From NCBI RefSeq assembly GCF_026262505.1, contig NC_067205.1:22849585-22913584 (forward strand): DNA of 64,000 bases, written 5' to 3'. A program made the translations under genes and the position numbers. Below are positions 29,021-39,437 of the stretch, piece after piece; the first letter of the stretch is position 1; each line of letters begins with the position of its first letter. Source of the stretch: Trichomonas vaginalis G3. Its lineage: Eukaryota > Parabasalia > Trichomonadida > Trichomonadidae. The notes under the pieces are model-generated. The model was not told the origin of the DNA. It saw nothing but the letters and a program-made list of their open reading frames with translations, and searched no databases.

Positions 29021-30544
29021 TTATGGGATGCCATTAGCACGCACCTGAATGGCAAAGCAACAATCCCTCATAAATCCAATAAGTGGCTTTGGTACATTTT
29101 CAGTTGCTAGTTCAATAGGTCCTTTAACAGACAATTTGTATGTTATTGGAGCAGTAGATGTTTGACCTTGCTGGAAGCAAAAGTCCACTTCTGTTGGAAA
29201 ACCACATAAGAAATGTGTGTTGTCATAGCTATCCCATTTATGTTCCACACTACCATCATCCACCAATGACCTCATAACATCTTCATTAAATCCAATCATA
29301 TCATTGTTTGTATTGCAAGCGTTCGCAACCATTTCATAAAATACAGGTCCATATGATTTTTCAGGTTCTGCAGGCATATTTCCATAAGCTCCCATGGAAA
29401 GCTGAAGATATTTAAACTTAGGGTTCTCAAAATTAACATAATAGTTGTCTTTCTTTCTAAATAGTGCCCAAATACTTTTAACATTAATAGGCGTATAAGC
29501 TGCTGTAAATGTTGCACTTGAACTATCTGTATTCTTTGAGAATGAACCGTCCATAGGAATCCAATCCATAACTTTAACAGGAAAACATAAAGCCTCGTTT
29601 GTATAATGTTCTACAAGTTCTGTATAAATGTTAGGGTCTAAAGAGAATGACTTTGGATGAATGAAACATTCATTAAAATCCATCTTTGTTCGAAATAGTT
29701 GCTGGGTTACAGTTGTAATAGTAACTGTTCCACTAGCTTCTACTGCCTTCGTTATCATAGTGAATGGTTCATTCCATGGAACAAATTTATTTGTCGGTGG
29801 ATTTGAATCTGAAGCAAATGCAACTTTAAGAGTTGGATTGAAAGCAATGATATCATTTACAGATATAGATGTGCATTGTAAGGCGTCGCTACTGAACTTT
29901 ACTTTAAGCTGAATGTTTCCTGCAAAAGCTGGAATAAATCGAATAGCTTCTAATGGAAAATTTCTAACAGGAATTCTTAAACGAAGCTTAAAATCAAATG
30001 ATTTTCCTGCTGTAATTGGACCACTAACAATTTGTCCTGTTCTGCATGTTCCCGAATGACTCCATACATCTTCATGTCGAGTCTTTGAGAAAACATCTAC
30101 TTTCTTTATTTGTTCGGTAGTTTGTGAGTTTGAAGTTATATATGCTTCTTCTCTTGCGTTGTCTTGAGAATATACGATACGACCATTTGCAAGGATTTGA
30201 TATCCAGCAACTGCATAGAAAGCGTCATCGAAACCAATCCAAAATCCTGGTGGGTTTGTTTTATTGGAACCTGAACCAATTTCTTTATCTACAATAAATT
30301 GACCTTCCATTTTATACGTAATGAATGTATTGTAAAGGTCCAACATATTTTCACCAGGAGGTGAGAGATTGAATGTTACCCATGTGTTATCTTTAGCAGT
30401 TCCAGGTTGTGATGGAATCTTTGCGTCAGAATATTTTCTATTAGTGTCACCAATTTGAACTGCATTGTCTATGATATCGAAATATGAGCGAATCTGATGA
30501 ATATGCTCTGCTGGAGTAAATTCGTTTAGCTGTTCGTTCTGCAT
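29021..30544 (-). CDS. Major capsid protein, double-jelly-roll type (putative)
   Basis: This whole 507-residue frame is beta-rich throughout, with the length and position expected of a Polinton hexon-like capsid protein. Segments such as FDFKLRLRIPVRNFPLEAIR and GNIQLKVKFSSDAL pattern-match the corresponding region of the element A capsid gene. There is no signal peptide or membrane helix. The C-terminal region ends near GFMRDCCFAIQVRANGIP. It would form trimeric capsomers of an icosahedral shell. The call is from pattern and context. A structure prediction should show two stacked jelly rolls if right. Confidence 0.75.
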   Translation of the reverse strand: MQNEQLNEFTPAEHIHQIRSYFDIIDNAVQIGDTNRKYSDAKIPSQPGTAKDNTWVTFNLSPPGENMLDLYNTFITYKMEGQFIVDKEIGSGSNKTNPPGFWIGFDDAFYAVAGYQILANGRIVYSQDNAREEAYITSNSQTTEQIKKVDVFSKTRHEDVWSHSGTCRTGQIVSGPITAGKSFDFKLRLRIPVRNFPLEAIRFIPAFAGNIQLKVKFSSDALQCTSISVNDIIAFNPTLKVAFASDSNPPTNKFVPWNEPFTMITKAVEASGTVTITTVTQQLFRTKMDFNECFIHPKSFSLDPNIYTELVEHYTNEALCFPVKVMDWIPMDGSFSKNTDSSSATFTAAYTPINVKSIWALFRKKDNYYVNFENPKFKYLQLSMGAYGNMPAEPEKSYGPVFYEMVANACNTNNDMIGFNEDVMRSLVDDGSVEHKWDSYDNTHFLCGFPTEVDFCFQQGQTSTAPITYKLSVKGPIELATENVPKPLIGFMRDCCFAIQVRANGIP

Positions 30545-30571
30545 GTATTTACTTCAGATAAAAATATCTAT

Positions 30572-31005
30572 TTACTTCATTATTCTCACTCTTCTTCTTG
30601 GCATTCGTGGTGGAAGTTGTTTCTTGACATTTTCAATGAACTGTACATTCTCTTTTGTCTCAACTTCTTTCACTGGCGGGTCAGGGTTCTTTGACTCGGT
30701 TTGTTTTTCAATGAAATTCACGAACTTTGCAATAAGCTCTTGGTTCGTTATTGAAAGTACATCTGGCTTCTTTTCTTCTGGTTCTTTTGGTGGCTCAGTT
30801 TGAACAGAAGGTTTTATATGGGCTTCGTGGACTTCACCCTTGCCATGCACCTTAATGTTGTCGCTTTCTGCATTCGCTAATGGAACCTTTCTTTTTCTTA
30901 CATATATTTTACCATCTTTACTCTGACTTACGTAATAGAAAGGATGTTGTATTCCTCTGCGTCATTTAATATAATAGACTCTCGTTCTGATTTTGACAAG
31001 CTCAT
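30572..31005 (-). pseudogene. Proline/lysine-rich gene upstream of capsid gene (broken)
   Basis: The coding-like region just upstream of the capsid gene is rich in proline, glutamate and lysine, ends in a basic PPRMPRRRVRIMK tail, and is probably disordered. The beginning reads MSLSKSERESIILND. About one break. No family is recognised. Confidence 0.4.
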
Positions 31006-31050
31006 TTTACATCGGTTAAAGTTTTAATTTTGTTTTTTATCTGCAGTCAA

Positions 31051-31311
31051 ATGACTCAGACAAGCCCTACGGACAAGACCCAAGGGGTCATAGATGTTGA
31101 AGCATTGAAGAAAGAAATTCGCGAGCAAATTTTATCCGAACTGAAGGAACAAAAACAAGAACAAAAGCCAGAGAGACCAAAGAGAAAACTTAGTGAAAAA
31201 CAACTTGCTGCATTAGCTGCTGGAAGACAAAAGAACCCAAGACTACTGGCGAAAAAAGCTAGAGAAGAAGCTGAAGCAAAAGCTAAAGAAGCTGAAGTGA
31301 AGAAAGAGTAA
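31051..31311 (+). CDS. Small lysine/glutamate-rich protein, 86 aa
   Basis: The start is set at MTQTSPTDKTQG, seven codons after the first ATG, because the upstream residues look like leader. The rest is a highly charged helix (ALKKEIREQILSELKEQKQE) ending in AKKAREEAEAKAKEAEVKKE. It may bind nucleic acid or act as a scaffold. It starts a plus-strand pair with the gene at 31336. Confidence 0.55.
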   Translation: MTQTSPTDKTQGVIDVEALKKEIREQILSELKEQKQEQKPERPKRKLSEKQLAALAAGRQKNPRLLAKKAREEAEAKAKEAEVKKE

Positions 31312-31335
31312 ATGGTTTATTTTTATCCGAATTAA

Positions 31336-32193
31336 ATGTATAGACAAATACCTTTAACTGTTGCGTTCAGTAGTGAAAACCCTGACGTCAAAATAAAGGG
31401 GAACAGAGTAACGTTTAAGTTTCCAACAGACTGGATTGTGAACATAAATGAAGAGAAGTACATTGGCATAACATCTATGTATATAACACGTGCTTTCAGA
31501 AAGGTTGACTTTATACTTCAAGTCGAGATAGACAATGACGAACAGTCTTTAAGCGCCCAAAACATTCACATATACAAATACTTTAAAGACGATACAACAT
31601 TGTTGCAATGTATGATTTCATTTAATGAGATGTTCGAGAAAAAGTTCAACATTGAAGTACAAACTTTACAGCCTTTACGTGAGTTTCTTGCACAACTGAA
31701 GGAAGAAGGTAGTCGGCCACAACTTATAGACTTTCATTATGAATTTAATGAAAATGAAGATGGAACTCATGACTGTCTGTTTGTTATATATTCACCATTC
31801 AATGAAGTAGCTAAAGAGAAAGAAAATCCATTACGTATAAGGTTTCAAATCTCTGAACCCAATGAAGATTTCAAGAATGTTTTCAATTATGATGCAATGC
31901 TTCCGAGGAAAAATGAATTTTCAAAGATTGTAACACCTGGCATTTGGGATAGAAAGCAAGCTATATTATATTCAAACTTAAGTAAGGGAGTTGAAAATGA
32001 GTTCATTGGTCATACAAGAACTTCACCACTTCCTAACCCTAAATACTATAAATTAACTGGCTTCAATCGTGAGTTTTGGATAGACATGTTCTCCACTCAT
32101 GACCATAACTGCCCAGTGTTCTTACCTCCAGACCATAAGGACTGTCTCTACATTGAAGCACAACTCTTAAACTCTACCATCGCAGTATTGTAA
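31336..32193 (+). CDS. Penton-like minor capsid candidate, copy 1 (285 aa)
   Basis: This whole frame, beginning MYRQIPLTVAFSSEN, is beta-rich. Its second half (GIWDRKQAILYSNLSKG, PNPKYYKLTGFNREFWIDM) aligns by eye with GIWSRENIVIKSS and PPKHYSITNFVSKFNIRLV in the gene at 47291-48172, so the two are paralogues within one element. Polintons encode a single-jelly-roll penton protein of about this size. That identity is inferred, and one of the two copies might be a spike or a different vertex protein. It starts 24 bases after the preceding gene. Confidence 0.55.
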   Translation: MYRQIPLTVAFSSENPDVKIKGNRVTFKFPTDWIVNINEEKYIGITSMYITRAFRKVDFILQVEIDNDEQSLSAQNIHIYKYFKDDTTLLQCMISFNEMFEKKFNIEVQTLQPLREFLAQLKEEGSRPQLIDFHYEFNENEDGTHDCLFVIYSPFNEVAKEKENPLRIRFQISEPNEDFKNVFNYDAMLPRKNEFSKIVTPGIWDRKQAILYSNLSKGVENEFIGHTRTSPLPNPKYYKLTGFNREFWIDMFSTHDHNCPVFLPPDHKDCLYIEAQLLNSTIAVL

Positions 32194-32217
32194 AATCTAC
32201 GCTAGCTTTATTTTTAT

Positions 32218-32315
32218 CACGAATGACCTCATTGCTGACAAAAATAAATGACCTCATTCATGACCTCATTGCTGACCTCATTCATGACCTCATTGCTGAC
32301 AAAAATAAATGACCT
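32218..32315. repeat. Short tandem repeats of ATGACCTCATT(C/G) between convergent genes
   Basis: The run consists of seven or so GACCTCATT(C/GCTGAC) units, with ACAAAAATAAATGACCTCA occurring twice. It fills the gap between the penton-like gene and the end of the polymerase gene. It may act in transcript end formation, but nothing beyond the repeat is directly seen. Confidence 0.8.
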
Positions 32316-35300
32316 CAGAACTTCAACTTACGAATAAAGCTTGTTTTAGTCGTTATTGAGAAGTTAAACTTCTCTTCAAAGCAAGGTTGACATGACTTAC
32401 ATAAGTCAAATCCAATCTCTTGACCGTCATAAAGTGCTTTATAAAGTTTCATGACACTGAACTCAGAGTCTTTGTCAAATTTTCCTTGCGGAACCATTAA
32501 ACCTTTATCTTCATTGTAATAGCATTGTATAGCTTCAGGAAACATTTCATTAGCGGTTAAAGCAATAACATCTTGCTTCACGCCTTTCATTCTGCAGTGA
32601 AATGCAACTTCATTTAAATCGTTAGTGAGTAAGTCTATGTAGGTCTTCTTTCCACAAAATATTGACTTGTATGCTAAACTTTGTTTTCCAGGTGTTATTT
32701 CTGCGAAGTCGCTATGAAACTGACCAAGGTTTTTACCAATGAGAACTCTTCCATAACGTTTCTCAAACTCTTCAGCTAAACGAGGGATATCTTCATTGTA
32801 GAGATGCATACTGTCGGTATCGCTATAAAAGATGTCCATTCCTAAGTCTTCAGCAGTACAGAATACTTCACACATTATTCTCTTCGACATAGATAGAATA
32901 TTAACACCAAGTGGACAGAAGTTAAAGTGTCTGCAAATGCTTTTCGTTAGCTTGAAAATAGTTTTATCTGAACCATCCAAACCTTCGAACTTCACTATAT
33001 GGTTGTAGTTTCTGATGCATATCTTATAGCATCTTTGTCATTTACTATGGTTATTTTTGACTCAATAGGAGATAGAATAGTTTTGCCATAAATACTGTTC
33101 AGAATGAGCTTTATATTTTCTTGCAAAGGATTTCCTTCTTTCTTATACTTTAACCTTAACTCAAACAACTTCTTTACTTCATCTCTTATTCTAATATCTC
33201 TGTTTCCATCGTAATAGTATCCTTGCAACACTTCACATTTGACACCTTGATATTTTATGAGGTCTTGTAATGTTATATGGTCAACATACATTAAACAGCA
33301 AGTGTTTGAACTTCTGGGAACGTTAAGTTCTGGATTTAGTTCAGGGTCACAAACTATTAAAGGAAAGTGTCTGTGTATACCAATCTCTGTTATCTTAATG
33401 AGAACAAAGAAGCCAGACATAAACTTTTCACCAATGGGTTCCTTTTGGTCGTCATCGAATAAATGTCTCATGAGATACTCTGTGCTTAGCATCTCATCCT
33501 TCATAACCTTTGGAATTCCTTCCAAAGTATAAAGTCTTGCTATAGCTGATGGATATAATGAAACAGCGTCGAAATCAGCAATGAGTTTCTTTTCGCTCTT
33601 TTGTTTAATGTTATCTGACAGCATACATCTTCCACCTTGAATGCAGCGTGAAATAAATTCTCTTGGTTTATTTGAGAGGTCATATAAATTTCCATTCGGG
33701 AAGTACACTCTGTTCTCAAACAATTTGTTAGCAATTGAACAAATACTAACGTAGTCATAAACGTTTAAACCAAACTCTTTCAATAAGTCATTTCTGAACT
33801 TTACAAAACCTTCTCCTTAAAATTCTTACGTCCTGTTTGCAATAGAATGTGCTATATTTTTCTAAATCGAAGTGGTTTTCATCTATTCTGCAACCTTTGA
33901 TGGAATCTATGTTTTTCATGAACGTTTCAATATCTTTTACAAACTTACACGCTTCAGAAATGACACCAGTTCTGTTGTCATTTGCTAACAAAGTACTGCT
34001 GTAGTAGTTGTATGGAAATACTTCTTTCGGTCCTGTTTGTAAGTTAAACATAGCAGGAAATAGTTTAAGCTTCTTATTTATAACACTGTAAGAGTCTTTT
34101 ATAATAATTGCCCGTCCTTTATATAAGCCAGTTATTTGCATTGTTCGTGAACCTTTAATGATGGGAGTTCCTTTCACTTCTGTCATGTCTTAAGATGAAG
34201 TTTATATCATAACTGAGGTTATGGAAATATATTAAACTCTTGTCAGGAAGTCGCTCCAAAAATTCTGTTGCGCAGTTTTGACCCCATATGCTTTCACTCA
34301 CTGAACCATCTTCACTGTCAAAACAGATGTTAAAAGCTTTATGAAAGCCATCGGTACTGCACTCAAAGTCAGCAAAGAAAACGTGCTCAGGAATGAACTT
34401 GCACTTATTTTTATTTACTTCTTTTGACTCTGCTTTCTTCTTCAGTTGTACACAATACTTTGGAGCATATGTCAAATCTTTAAATGGTGCAAGGTTCTGT
34501 TTATATAAGTCAGTCGTATATGTGAAAAGTTCTCCATAAGAAATAGGTTCGAAATATTTGCACTCCCACAATGTTTTCATAACATCCCATAACGGTGTTG
34601 TTCTATCATAACGAACTACATATTTGTTCTCTCTCTTTGTATAAATCTTCATCTGTTTCTCAATGTTCATTCCACCACAAGCTTTGAGAATTTCTTTATA
34701 GTTTCGAATGAAGTATGTTGTCATTGGTAATCTTTCATTTAGCATGTAGTGGTGTTCAACAAGAAGTAAGTCAATAGTTCGAGCAGTTTCACATTCTTTT
34801 GGTATGTAGTGAATTATTCTGTTATCTTTGGAGTTGTCGAAATAACCAATGGTAACATTAAATGCTATACCAGTTGCGTCAGAAATTTCTTGTACTTTAC
34901 TTTGAGGAAAGTCTCTAACACGAATGACTTCTCTCATGTGGTCAATAGTTTCTTCATTTACTCCAGCCTGAATGCAAGCATAAACGAAACAATTGTCTTC
35001 TGTCATAAGTGTTGCAGTTCTTTTGTTCAGTTCATTGAAGATTTGGTAGCGTTCAAGATTTATAGGTAATGTGCAAAGATACTTCCAGAACTGACCGCTT
35101 CTCTTCTTATAAAACTTCTTTTCACCAAGGATTTCATTCCAGAAGTCATCTATATCTTGTTTATCTCCTGTTTGTTTAAGTCTGTTCAATAATCTTTTCT
35201 GTCTTTCTGTCAGTGTGCTTTCATCTCTATATGGTCGCTTCTGTGGCTTTCCTTTCTTTACATCTGACATCGTTAAGCCTTCATATTCTGTTAAATCATA

Positions 35301-36100
35301 CATCTTTATTTCAGTAAGATTCTTTATGTTTGTCAAGAAGAAGTCATAGTGCATTTCAACAATACCTGCAGCATTTGCTTCTATCTCTGATATAAAGTTC
35401 TCCTTCAAGAGCTGATGTAGTAATGTTCCAATATTATTGAGGTTTAACGTAGAACATTCATACTTTCCACCAAGTTTATAACATACCATCCATCTCTGTT
35501 GGGAGTTTATTTTAATCTTCTCTAAGAGTCTCATGAAAACCTTACCGAAATGTTTGTGTAAGTAGTCTCTGTTTGGTTCATCTAAAGCTTCGATGTTAAA
35601 GTCAATGAGTCTATTGCCTGACTTCACATTTCTCTTCCTATTCTCTTCATCTTTCTTTAACCATCTCTCACCTTCTTTTGGTTTGTCGTCAATGGAACGA
35701 ATGACATCGTTAGCTTTGCGAACTTGTTCTATAGCACTTTTAAACATCTCTCTTCTCTGTTGTTTCAGTGTGTCATCTCTCTTTCGTGTTTCACCAACGT
35801 TTGAGTTCGTAAGTTCAAACATCTCTTGACGAACATCATGAGAAAGAGCTTTACGAGTATGACCAACGTTCGCATTTGTTATGTCAAACATCTCACGCCT
35901 TACTTCATGAGGTATTGAACGTCTATGATATAAGTCAATAGCAACGTCATTTAAAGGAAATGCTCTTGCATTTATGAACTCATGAATTCTATCATAAGTT
36001 ATTTCACCATTGTAGTCATTGAGAATGTCAGCGAGTGCTTTTTTGTTTGTGTCGCGTAATGTTTTGCAACATCTATGTTAGCTTCTGTAAGAAGTTGTTT
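32315..36100 (-). pseudogene. Protein-primed DNA polymerase B (broken)
   Basis: Family-B motifs are recognisable in order: Exo I FFADFECSTDG, Exo II IYFHNLSYDINF, Exo III CKQDVRI, motif A IADFDAVSLYPSAI, motif B ILNSIYGKT and motif C YSDTDSMHLY. This set is typical of Polinton pPolB, which copies the linear element from a terminal protein. The N-terminal part has two to three degenerate repeats of REMFELTNSNVGETRK, possibly DNA-binding. It is broken, with about three to five breaks. The last bases lie against a short tandem repeat tract. Confidence 0.9.
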
Positions 36101-36227
36101 TATTTCCGAGTGTTCTAATTAGACAACTTCCGATACATCTTTAGTAGGAAATAAAAAAATTTTTTTGAAAAAATTAGATTAGATTTTTTTAAGTTATTTT
36201 TCAAAATAATTTAATATTTTTATTTTA

Positions 36228-36694
36228 ATGAAACACATGCAAGATTGCAAGTTCTTTCATACAATGCTCTCGCTACTGCCATCAAGAATGAGTTCAATGT
36301 GCTTCAAACGTCAATGTTATCTTTAACAAGAAGTTTGTGAAAGAATCTAAGTTCGGTCAGTATGTCAGACCATTAGCTATTGTCATTGACCGCAAACGTT
36401 ATACTTCAAGAGTTAGCAGTAGTTTTGAAACAAAAGGGTTTCTTCGTGAATGTCAAGATACTCATTATACTGTTATAAAGAACTCTAACATTGACTTCTT
36501 CAGTATTGCTATGAATCTTTCCGAACAGAAAGATATAAGAAGGGTGAAACAAATGTGAAATATTATCTTCATCTCTGAAGACAATAACGAACAAAGATGT
36601 TATACAGAAATTCTTACCAAAGGTTGAAGAAGCTTCTATTGACATTGACGAAGAAAGTGAAATGGTTGAAGAAATTGACCCTGACGTCATTTAA
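36228..36694 (+). pseudogene. Unknown element B gene, divergent from polymerase (broken)
   Basis: Coding-like plus-strand sequence ends in an acidic EEASIDIDEESEMVEEIDPD-type stretch. A single-strand-binding or replication partner would suit its place next to the polymerase, but there is no motif evidence. Two or more breaks. Confidence 0.4.
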
Positions 36695-36702
36695 GCAAAA
36701 AT

Positions 36703-36815
36703 ATATTTTTGAATAACTGAAAGTGTCACCACGTCACCATGTGCTACCAGGTTAATTTAACTTCTTTTAAAAATGATGACAACATGACATTTTGACAACA
36801 GTCCAGGAAATAAAT
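36703..36815 (+). repeat. Single diverged copy of the element A 121-bp repeat
   Basis: GAATAACTGAAAGTG, ACCATGTGCTACCAGGT, TTTAACTTCT and GACAACATGACATTTTGACA follow one another in the same order and spacing as in the element A unit, with scattered differences. The copy stands beside the polymerase region. Right after it comes CGTTAATGTTTACGTTAATG, whose inverse also lies beside the element A array. Confidence 0.85.
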
Positions 36816-36841
36816 TTTATCGTTAATGTTTACGTTAATGT

Positions 36842-36990
36842 TTTTCATTAAATTTTGACAAAGTGCAAATCTTCACTTCGTCAAAAGTTAATGTTTTTCA
36901 TTGAAATCGGTAAGTTTTCATTAAATTTTGACAAAGTGCAAATCTTCACTTCGTCAAAAAGTTAATGTTTTTCATTGAAATCGGTAAGTT
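36842..36990 (+). repeat. Two 73-bp tandem units with a hairpin, near polymerase gene
   Basis: The unit from 36842 is repeated from 36915 with one extra base. Each contains TTTTGACAAAGTG and CACTTCGTCAAAA, able to pair over 12 bp with one mismatch around an eight-base loop. With the adjacent ATTAACG motifs this makes an iteron-like block close to the replication gene. Confidence 0.8.
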
Positions 36991-37009
36991 TTCATTTTCC
37001 TCTTTGAAG

Positions 37010-37441
37010 TTATCGAAATATTCTGTTATTTTTTCCTTCAGTAATGTTAAAGTCTTCTTTGAATGTAAGTATTGTGCACCTTTGATGTCATAGTGTGTTT
37101 GAGGAAGAGTATTTTGACAATTTCCTTTATTTGCTCATTCGGTGTCATTGAAATCGCGTAAGTTTTCACGATAGAACCAGTTTCTATCAGATTTGTAAAA
37201 TCTTAGCAAGGTCATAAAAGCTCTTGTTGTTTCTTCTGACTAAATGCAACATAACCATATCTTTATCTTCTTCTTTCTCCAACTCTTCAGTATATATCAT
37301 ATACTTATAACTCTTTTCCTTTCCTTTTGGTACTGAACGTGGTATTCTTTTCTGTATGCTTTTGTCTTTGGATTCAATGACTTCATCTTTTGCTTGAAGT
37401 TTCTTTTCCATCTCTTCCACGTTCTGCTTAATATAGTTCAT
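37010..37441 (-). pseudogene. KilA-N accessory-type gene remnant
   Basis: The N-terminal part is a coiled coil (VEEMEKKLQAKDEVIESKDK), followed by PRSVPKGKEKSYKYMIYTEE and LVRRNNKSFYDLAKI, resembling the C-terminal half of viral KilA-N/Bro-like proteins, where a coiled coil precedes a small domain. It lies downstream of two KilA-N-type genes. It may be broken once, and identity is tentative. Confidence 0.4.
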
Positions 37442-37523
37442 CTAAATCAAAATATAACAAGCATAACGAGGTGAAGCCCACATTGCTACAGCATTTACTA
37501 AAAGTCTTGAACATAATAACCTT

Positions 37524-37814
37524 TCAAACAAGGAGCCAAATTCTTGCGATTTTCGAATGGAATCTCTTCCTCGGTTTTCCGAGGGAAGCAATCATATGAG
37601 GAAATTCTTCTAAAAGTTCTTTTGTCTGTTGGTTTTCAAACCAATGATATGCTTGCTTTGTAGAACGAAGAGCATTCATTATACTTTGCATTTGGTACAT
37701 GTCATCTTTGACCGAACGAATGAGGCGAAGTTGTTTGTTATATTGTATGTATTCATATTCTTCATTTATGGCTTCATGAACGATAGCAGTTGTTGTGTTC
37801 TCTGATGTTGACAT
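37524..37814 (-). CDS. KilA-N/MSV199-like protein, 97 aa
   Basis: The start is set at MSTSENTTTAIVHEAINEEY, since the longer frame begins inside the shared promoter block. The body RLIRSVKDDMYQMQSIMNAL and AYHWFENQQTKELLEE fits the KilA-N pattern of a short DNA-binding fold with a conserved aromatic W/F-E-x-x-x-T-x-x-L helix. The protein is short for the family. It would bind DNA or act as a regulator. The exact 17-bp motif lies 38 nt upstream. Confidence 0.55.
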   Translation of the reverse strand: MSTSENTTTAIVHEAINEEYEYIQYNKQLRLIRSVKDDMYQMQSIMNALRSTKQAYHWFENQQTKELLEEFPHMIASLGKPRKRFHSKIARIWLLV

Positions 37815-37851
37815 TACTGTCTTTACATACAAAATAAAAAATAAATAAAAT

Positions 37852-37868
37852 AAAACTAACTTTATTTT
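37852..37868 (-). promoter_or_regulatory. Shared upstream motif AAAATAAAGTTAGTTTT (copy B1)
   Basis: Exact 17-mer upstream of the gene at 37524-37814. A TTTGTATGTAAAGACAGT string follows it toward the start and recurs, with slight change, at the next two genes. Confidence 0.65.
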
Positions 37869-38112
37869 CTGACTTTCACAAAAGACCAAAAAATAAACGC
37901 TTTACATGTATTTTTCAGCAACTTCGTCAAATAATTTTATAGCTTTATCTATCTCATCTACTTCAAACGTTTCTTACCTTTCATGGGAGCACCATACATT
38001 TTCTCAAAAACTTCAAGCAGTTCTGTTTCAGCAGCTCTCATATCATTAACGAACACAACCTTGACTCTATTGACTGTACTGTCATATCTTTGAGTTATAT
38101 TATATGTTCTTC

Positions 38113-38511
38113 CTATTTATATCTCTTTGTATTGAAGTCCTTCGGTTTCTGAACGATGTAAAGTAAGCCTTCACTGCAACGTTCCGTATCGAATGAACCA
38201 TAAGTTATGAAGTTATATCCAACAACTGGGTCAATCCATAACAAAACTATTGGTATAAGACTTTTGTCAATGAGATATGCTGTAGTTCCATAGAATCTTA
38301 CCGATATCATAAGCTCAGGATTTCTTGTCAAAATTTTCTGAGTTGAAGCATTTCTAACCCAGTCGTTTGTTTTCTTTCCAGATGGAGATATAATGTCTGA
38401 CAAAGAATATTTGTTGTATTTCTTTGAGTATCTTACGTTTAAATCACCTATTCTAACCACTTTGGTGTCATTGTCTATCTTTCTAACTGTTTCAAACTCA
38501 ATGTTTGACAT
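38113..38511 (-). CDS. KilA-N domain protein, 132 aa
   Basis: The start is set at MSNIEFETVRKIDNDTK. The KilA-N core is seen as YNKYSLSDIISPSGKKTNDW followed by an aromatic-rich part, RFYGTTAYLIDKSLIPIVLL and WIDPVVGYNF. KilA-N proteins are DNA-binding regulators widespread in large DNA viruses and phages. It lies upstream of a second, shorter relative, and both have the same promoter block, so a tandem duplication of regulators is likely. Confidence 0.65.
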   Translation of the reverse strand: MSNIEFETVRKIDNDTKVVRIGDLNVRYSKKYNKYSLSDIISPSGKKTNDWVRNASTQKILTRNPELMISVRFYGTTAYLIDKSLIPIVLLWIDPVVGYNFITYGSFDTERCSEGLLYIVQKPKDFNTKRYK

Positions 38512-38550
38512 TACTGTTCTTACATACAAAATAAAAAAATAAATAAAAAT

Positions 38551-38567
38551 AAAACTAACTTTATTTT
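38551..38567 (-). promoter_or_regulatory. Shared upstream motif AAAATAAAGTTAGTTTT (copy B2)
   Basis: Exact 17-mer upstream of the KilA-N gene at 38113-38511, with the same spacing as the other copies. Confidence 0.65.
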
Positions 38568-38590
38568 TCTAACTAATGAAATTCATGATT

Positions 38591-38873
38591 TTTGTTGCTG
38601 AATTCAATAAAAATATATTTTAGGTGAAGAGGTGAGATTTCACCTGTTTTCTCACCTAATTTTTCACCCCAGTTATTTTATAAGCGTTTTACATGGTAAA
38701 CGTTATTTTTTAAATTTTGTGAAAACTCAACGGTTTGACACATGCCCTAAAAATTATTTTACTCAGAATTTTGTTGCTGAATTCAATAAAAATATATTTT
38801 AGGTGAAGAGGTGAGATTTCACCTGTTTTCTCACCTAATTTTTCACCCCAGTTATTTTATAAGCGTTTTACAT
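38591..38873. repeat. Two direct copies of a 104-bp block carrying the GGTGAGATTTCACC palindrome
   Basis: The block from TTGTTGCTGAATTCAATAAA to AAGCGTTTTACATG occurs at about 38591-38694 and 38770-38873, offset 179 bp and nearly unchanged. Each holds GGTGAGATTTCACC (38631-38644, 38810-38823), a one-base variant of the 14-bp palindrome, flanked by AGGTGAA and TTCACC. The second copy overlaps the end of the gene at 38857. Confidence 0.88.
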
Positions 38874-39414
38874 GAATTGTACGATGTATATTTGAAATTC
38901 TAAACAATTTCGTAGCTTCTATTTCTTCTGTCAGTATGTCAAAAGTTTTAACAATGCCGAAAGTTTCTTTATACTTCTTCTTGACGTCAGATAGAAGGAA
39001 ATCGTCAGCTGTTGGATAGTTTTTGTTCAGAAATGCTAACATGTCCATTTTATCTTCTGCTGGTTTCTCTACTTCTTTCTTTAAGTCAGCATAGTCGTTT
39101 CTCATACGTTCTATCTCTTTTAGTGAGTAGTTATATTTCCTCATTGCTGCTTTACATTTTGAACATTGCGGATTCATTTTTGCGTTATACATTGAAATTT
39201 GACCTGCTAGAACAACTAAGGCGTCAATGGTTTTCTTTAACTCAAAAGTTGTTGGTTTTATTTGTCCATTCCATATTTTACATCTTTTATCTTTATCTCT
39301 TATCTGCCACACACATTCAGCAACTAATGAAACAAAGTTATCGTAAGTCTTAAACTCCTCAGATTTATATATGTCAGAAATGTTTTTATAAACCATGTCG
39401 CAATCTTTGTTCAT
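38857..39414 (-). CDS. Unknown element B protein with CxxC and coiled coil, 185 aa
   Basis: Residues 1-75 are helical. CSKCKAAMRKYN near residue 85 could be half a metal site. It is followed by a coiled coil (YSLKEIERMRNDYADLKKEV). The similar placement behind a shared promoter block with the gene at 39438 suggests one transcription unit. No family is recognised. Confidence 0.5.
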   Translation of the reverse strand: MNKDCDMVYKNISDIYKSEEFKTYDNFVSLVAECVWQIRDKDKRCKIWNGQIKPTTFELKKTIDALVVLAGQISMYNAKMNPQCSKCKAAMRKYNYSLKEIERMRNDYADLKKEVEKPAEDKMDMLAFLNKNYPTADDFLLSDVKKKYKETFGIVKTFDILTEEIEATKLFRISNIHRTIHVKRL

Positions 39415-39437
39415 AACTTTATGGTTGCAATGATATC

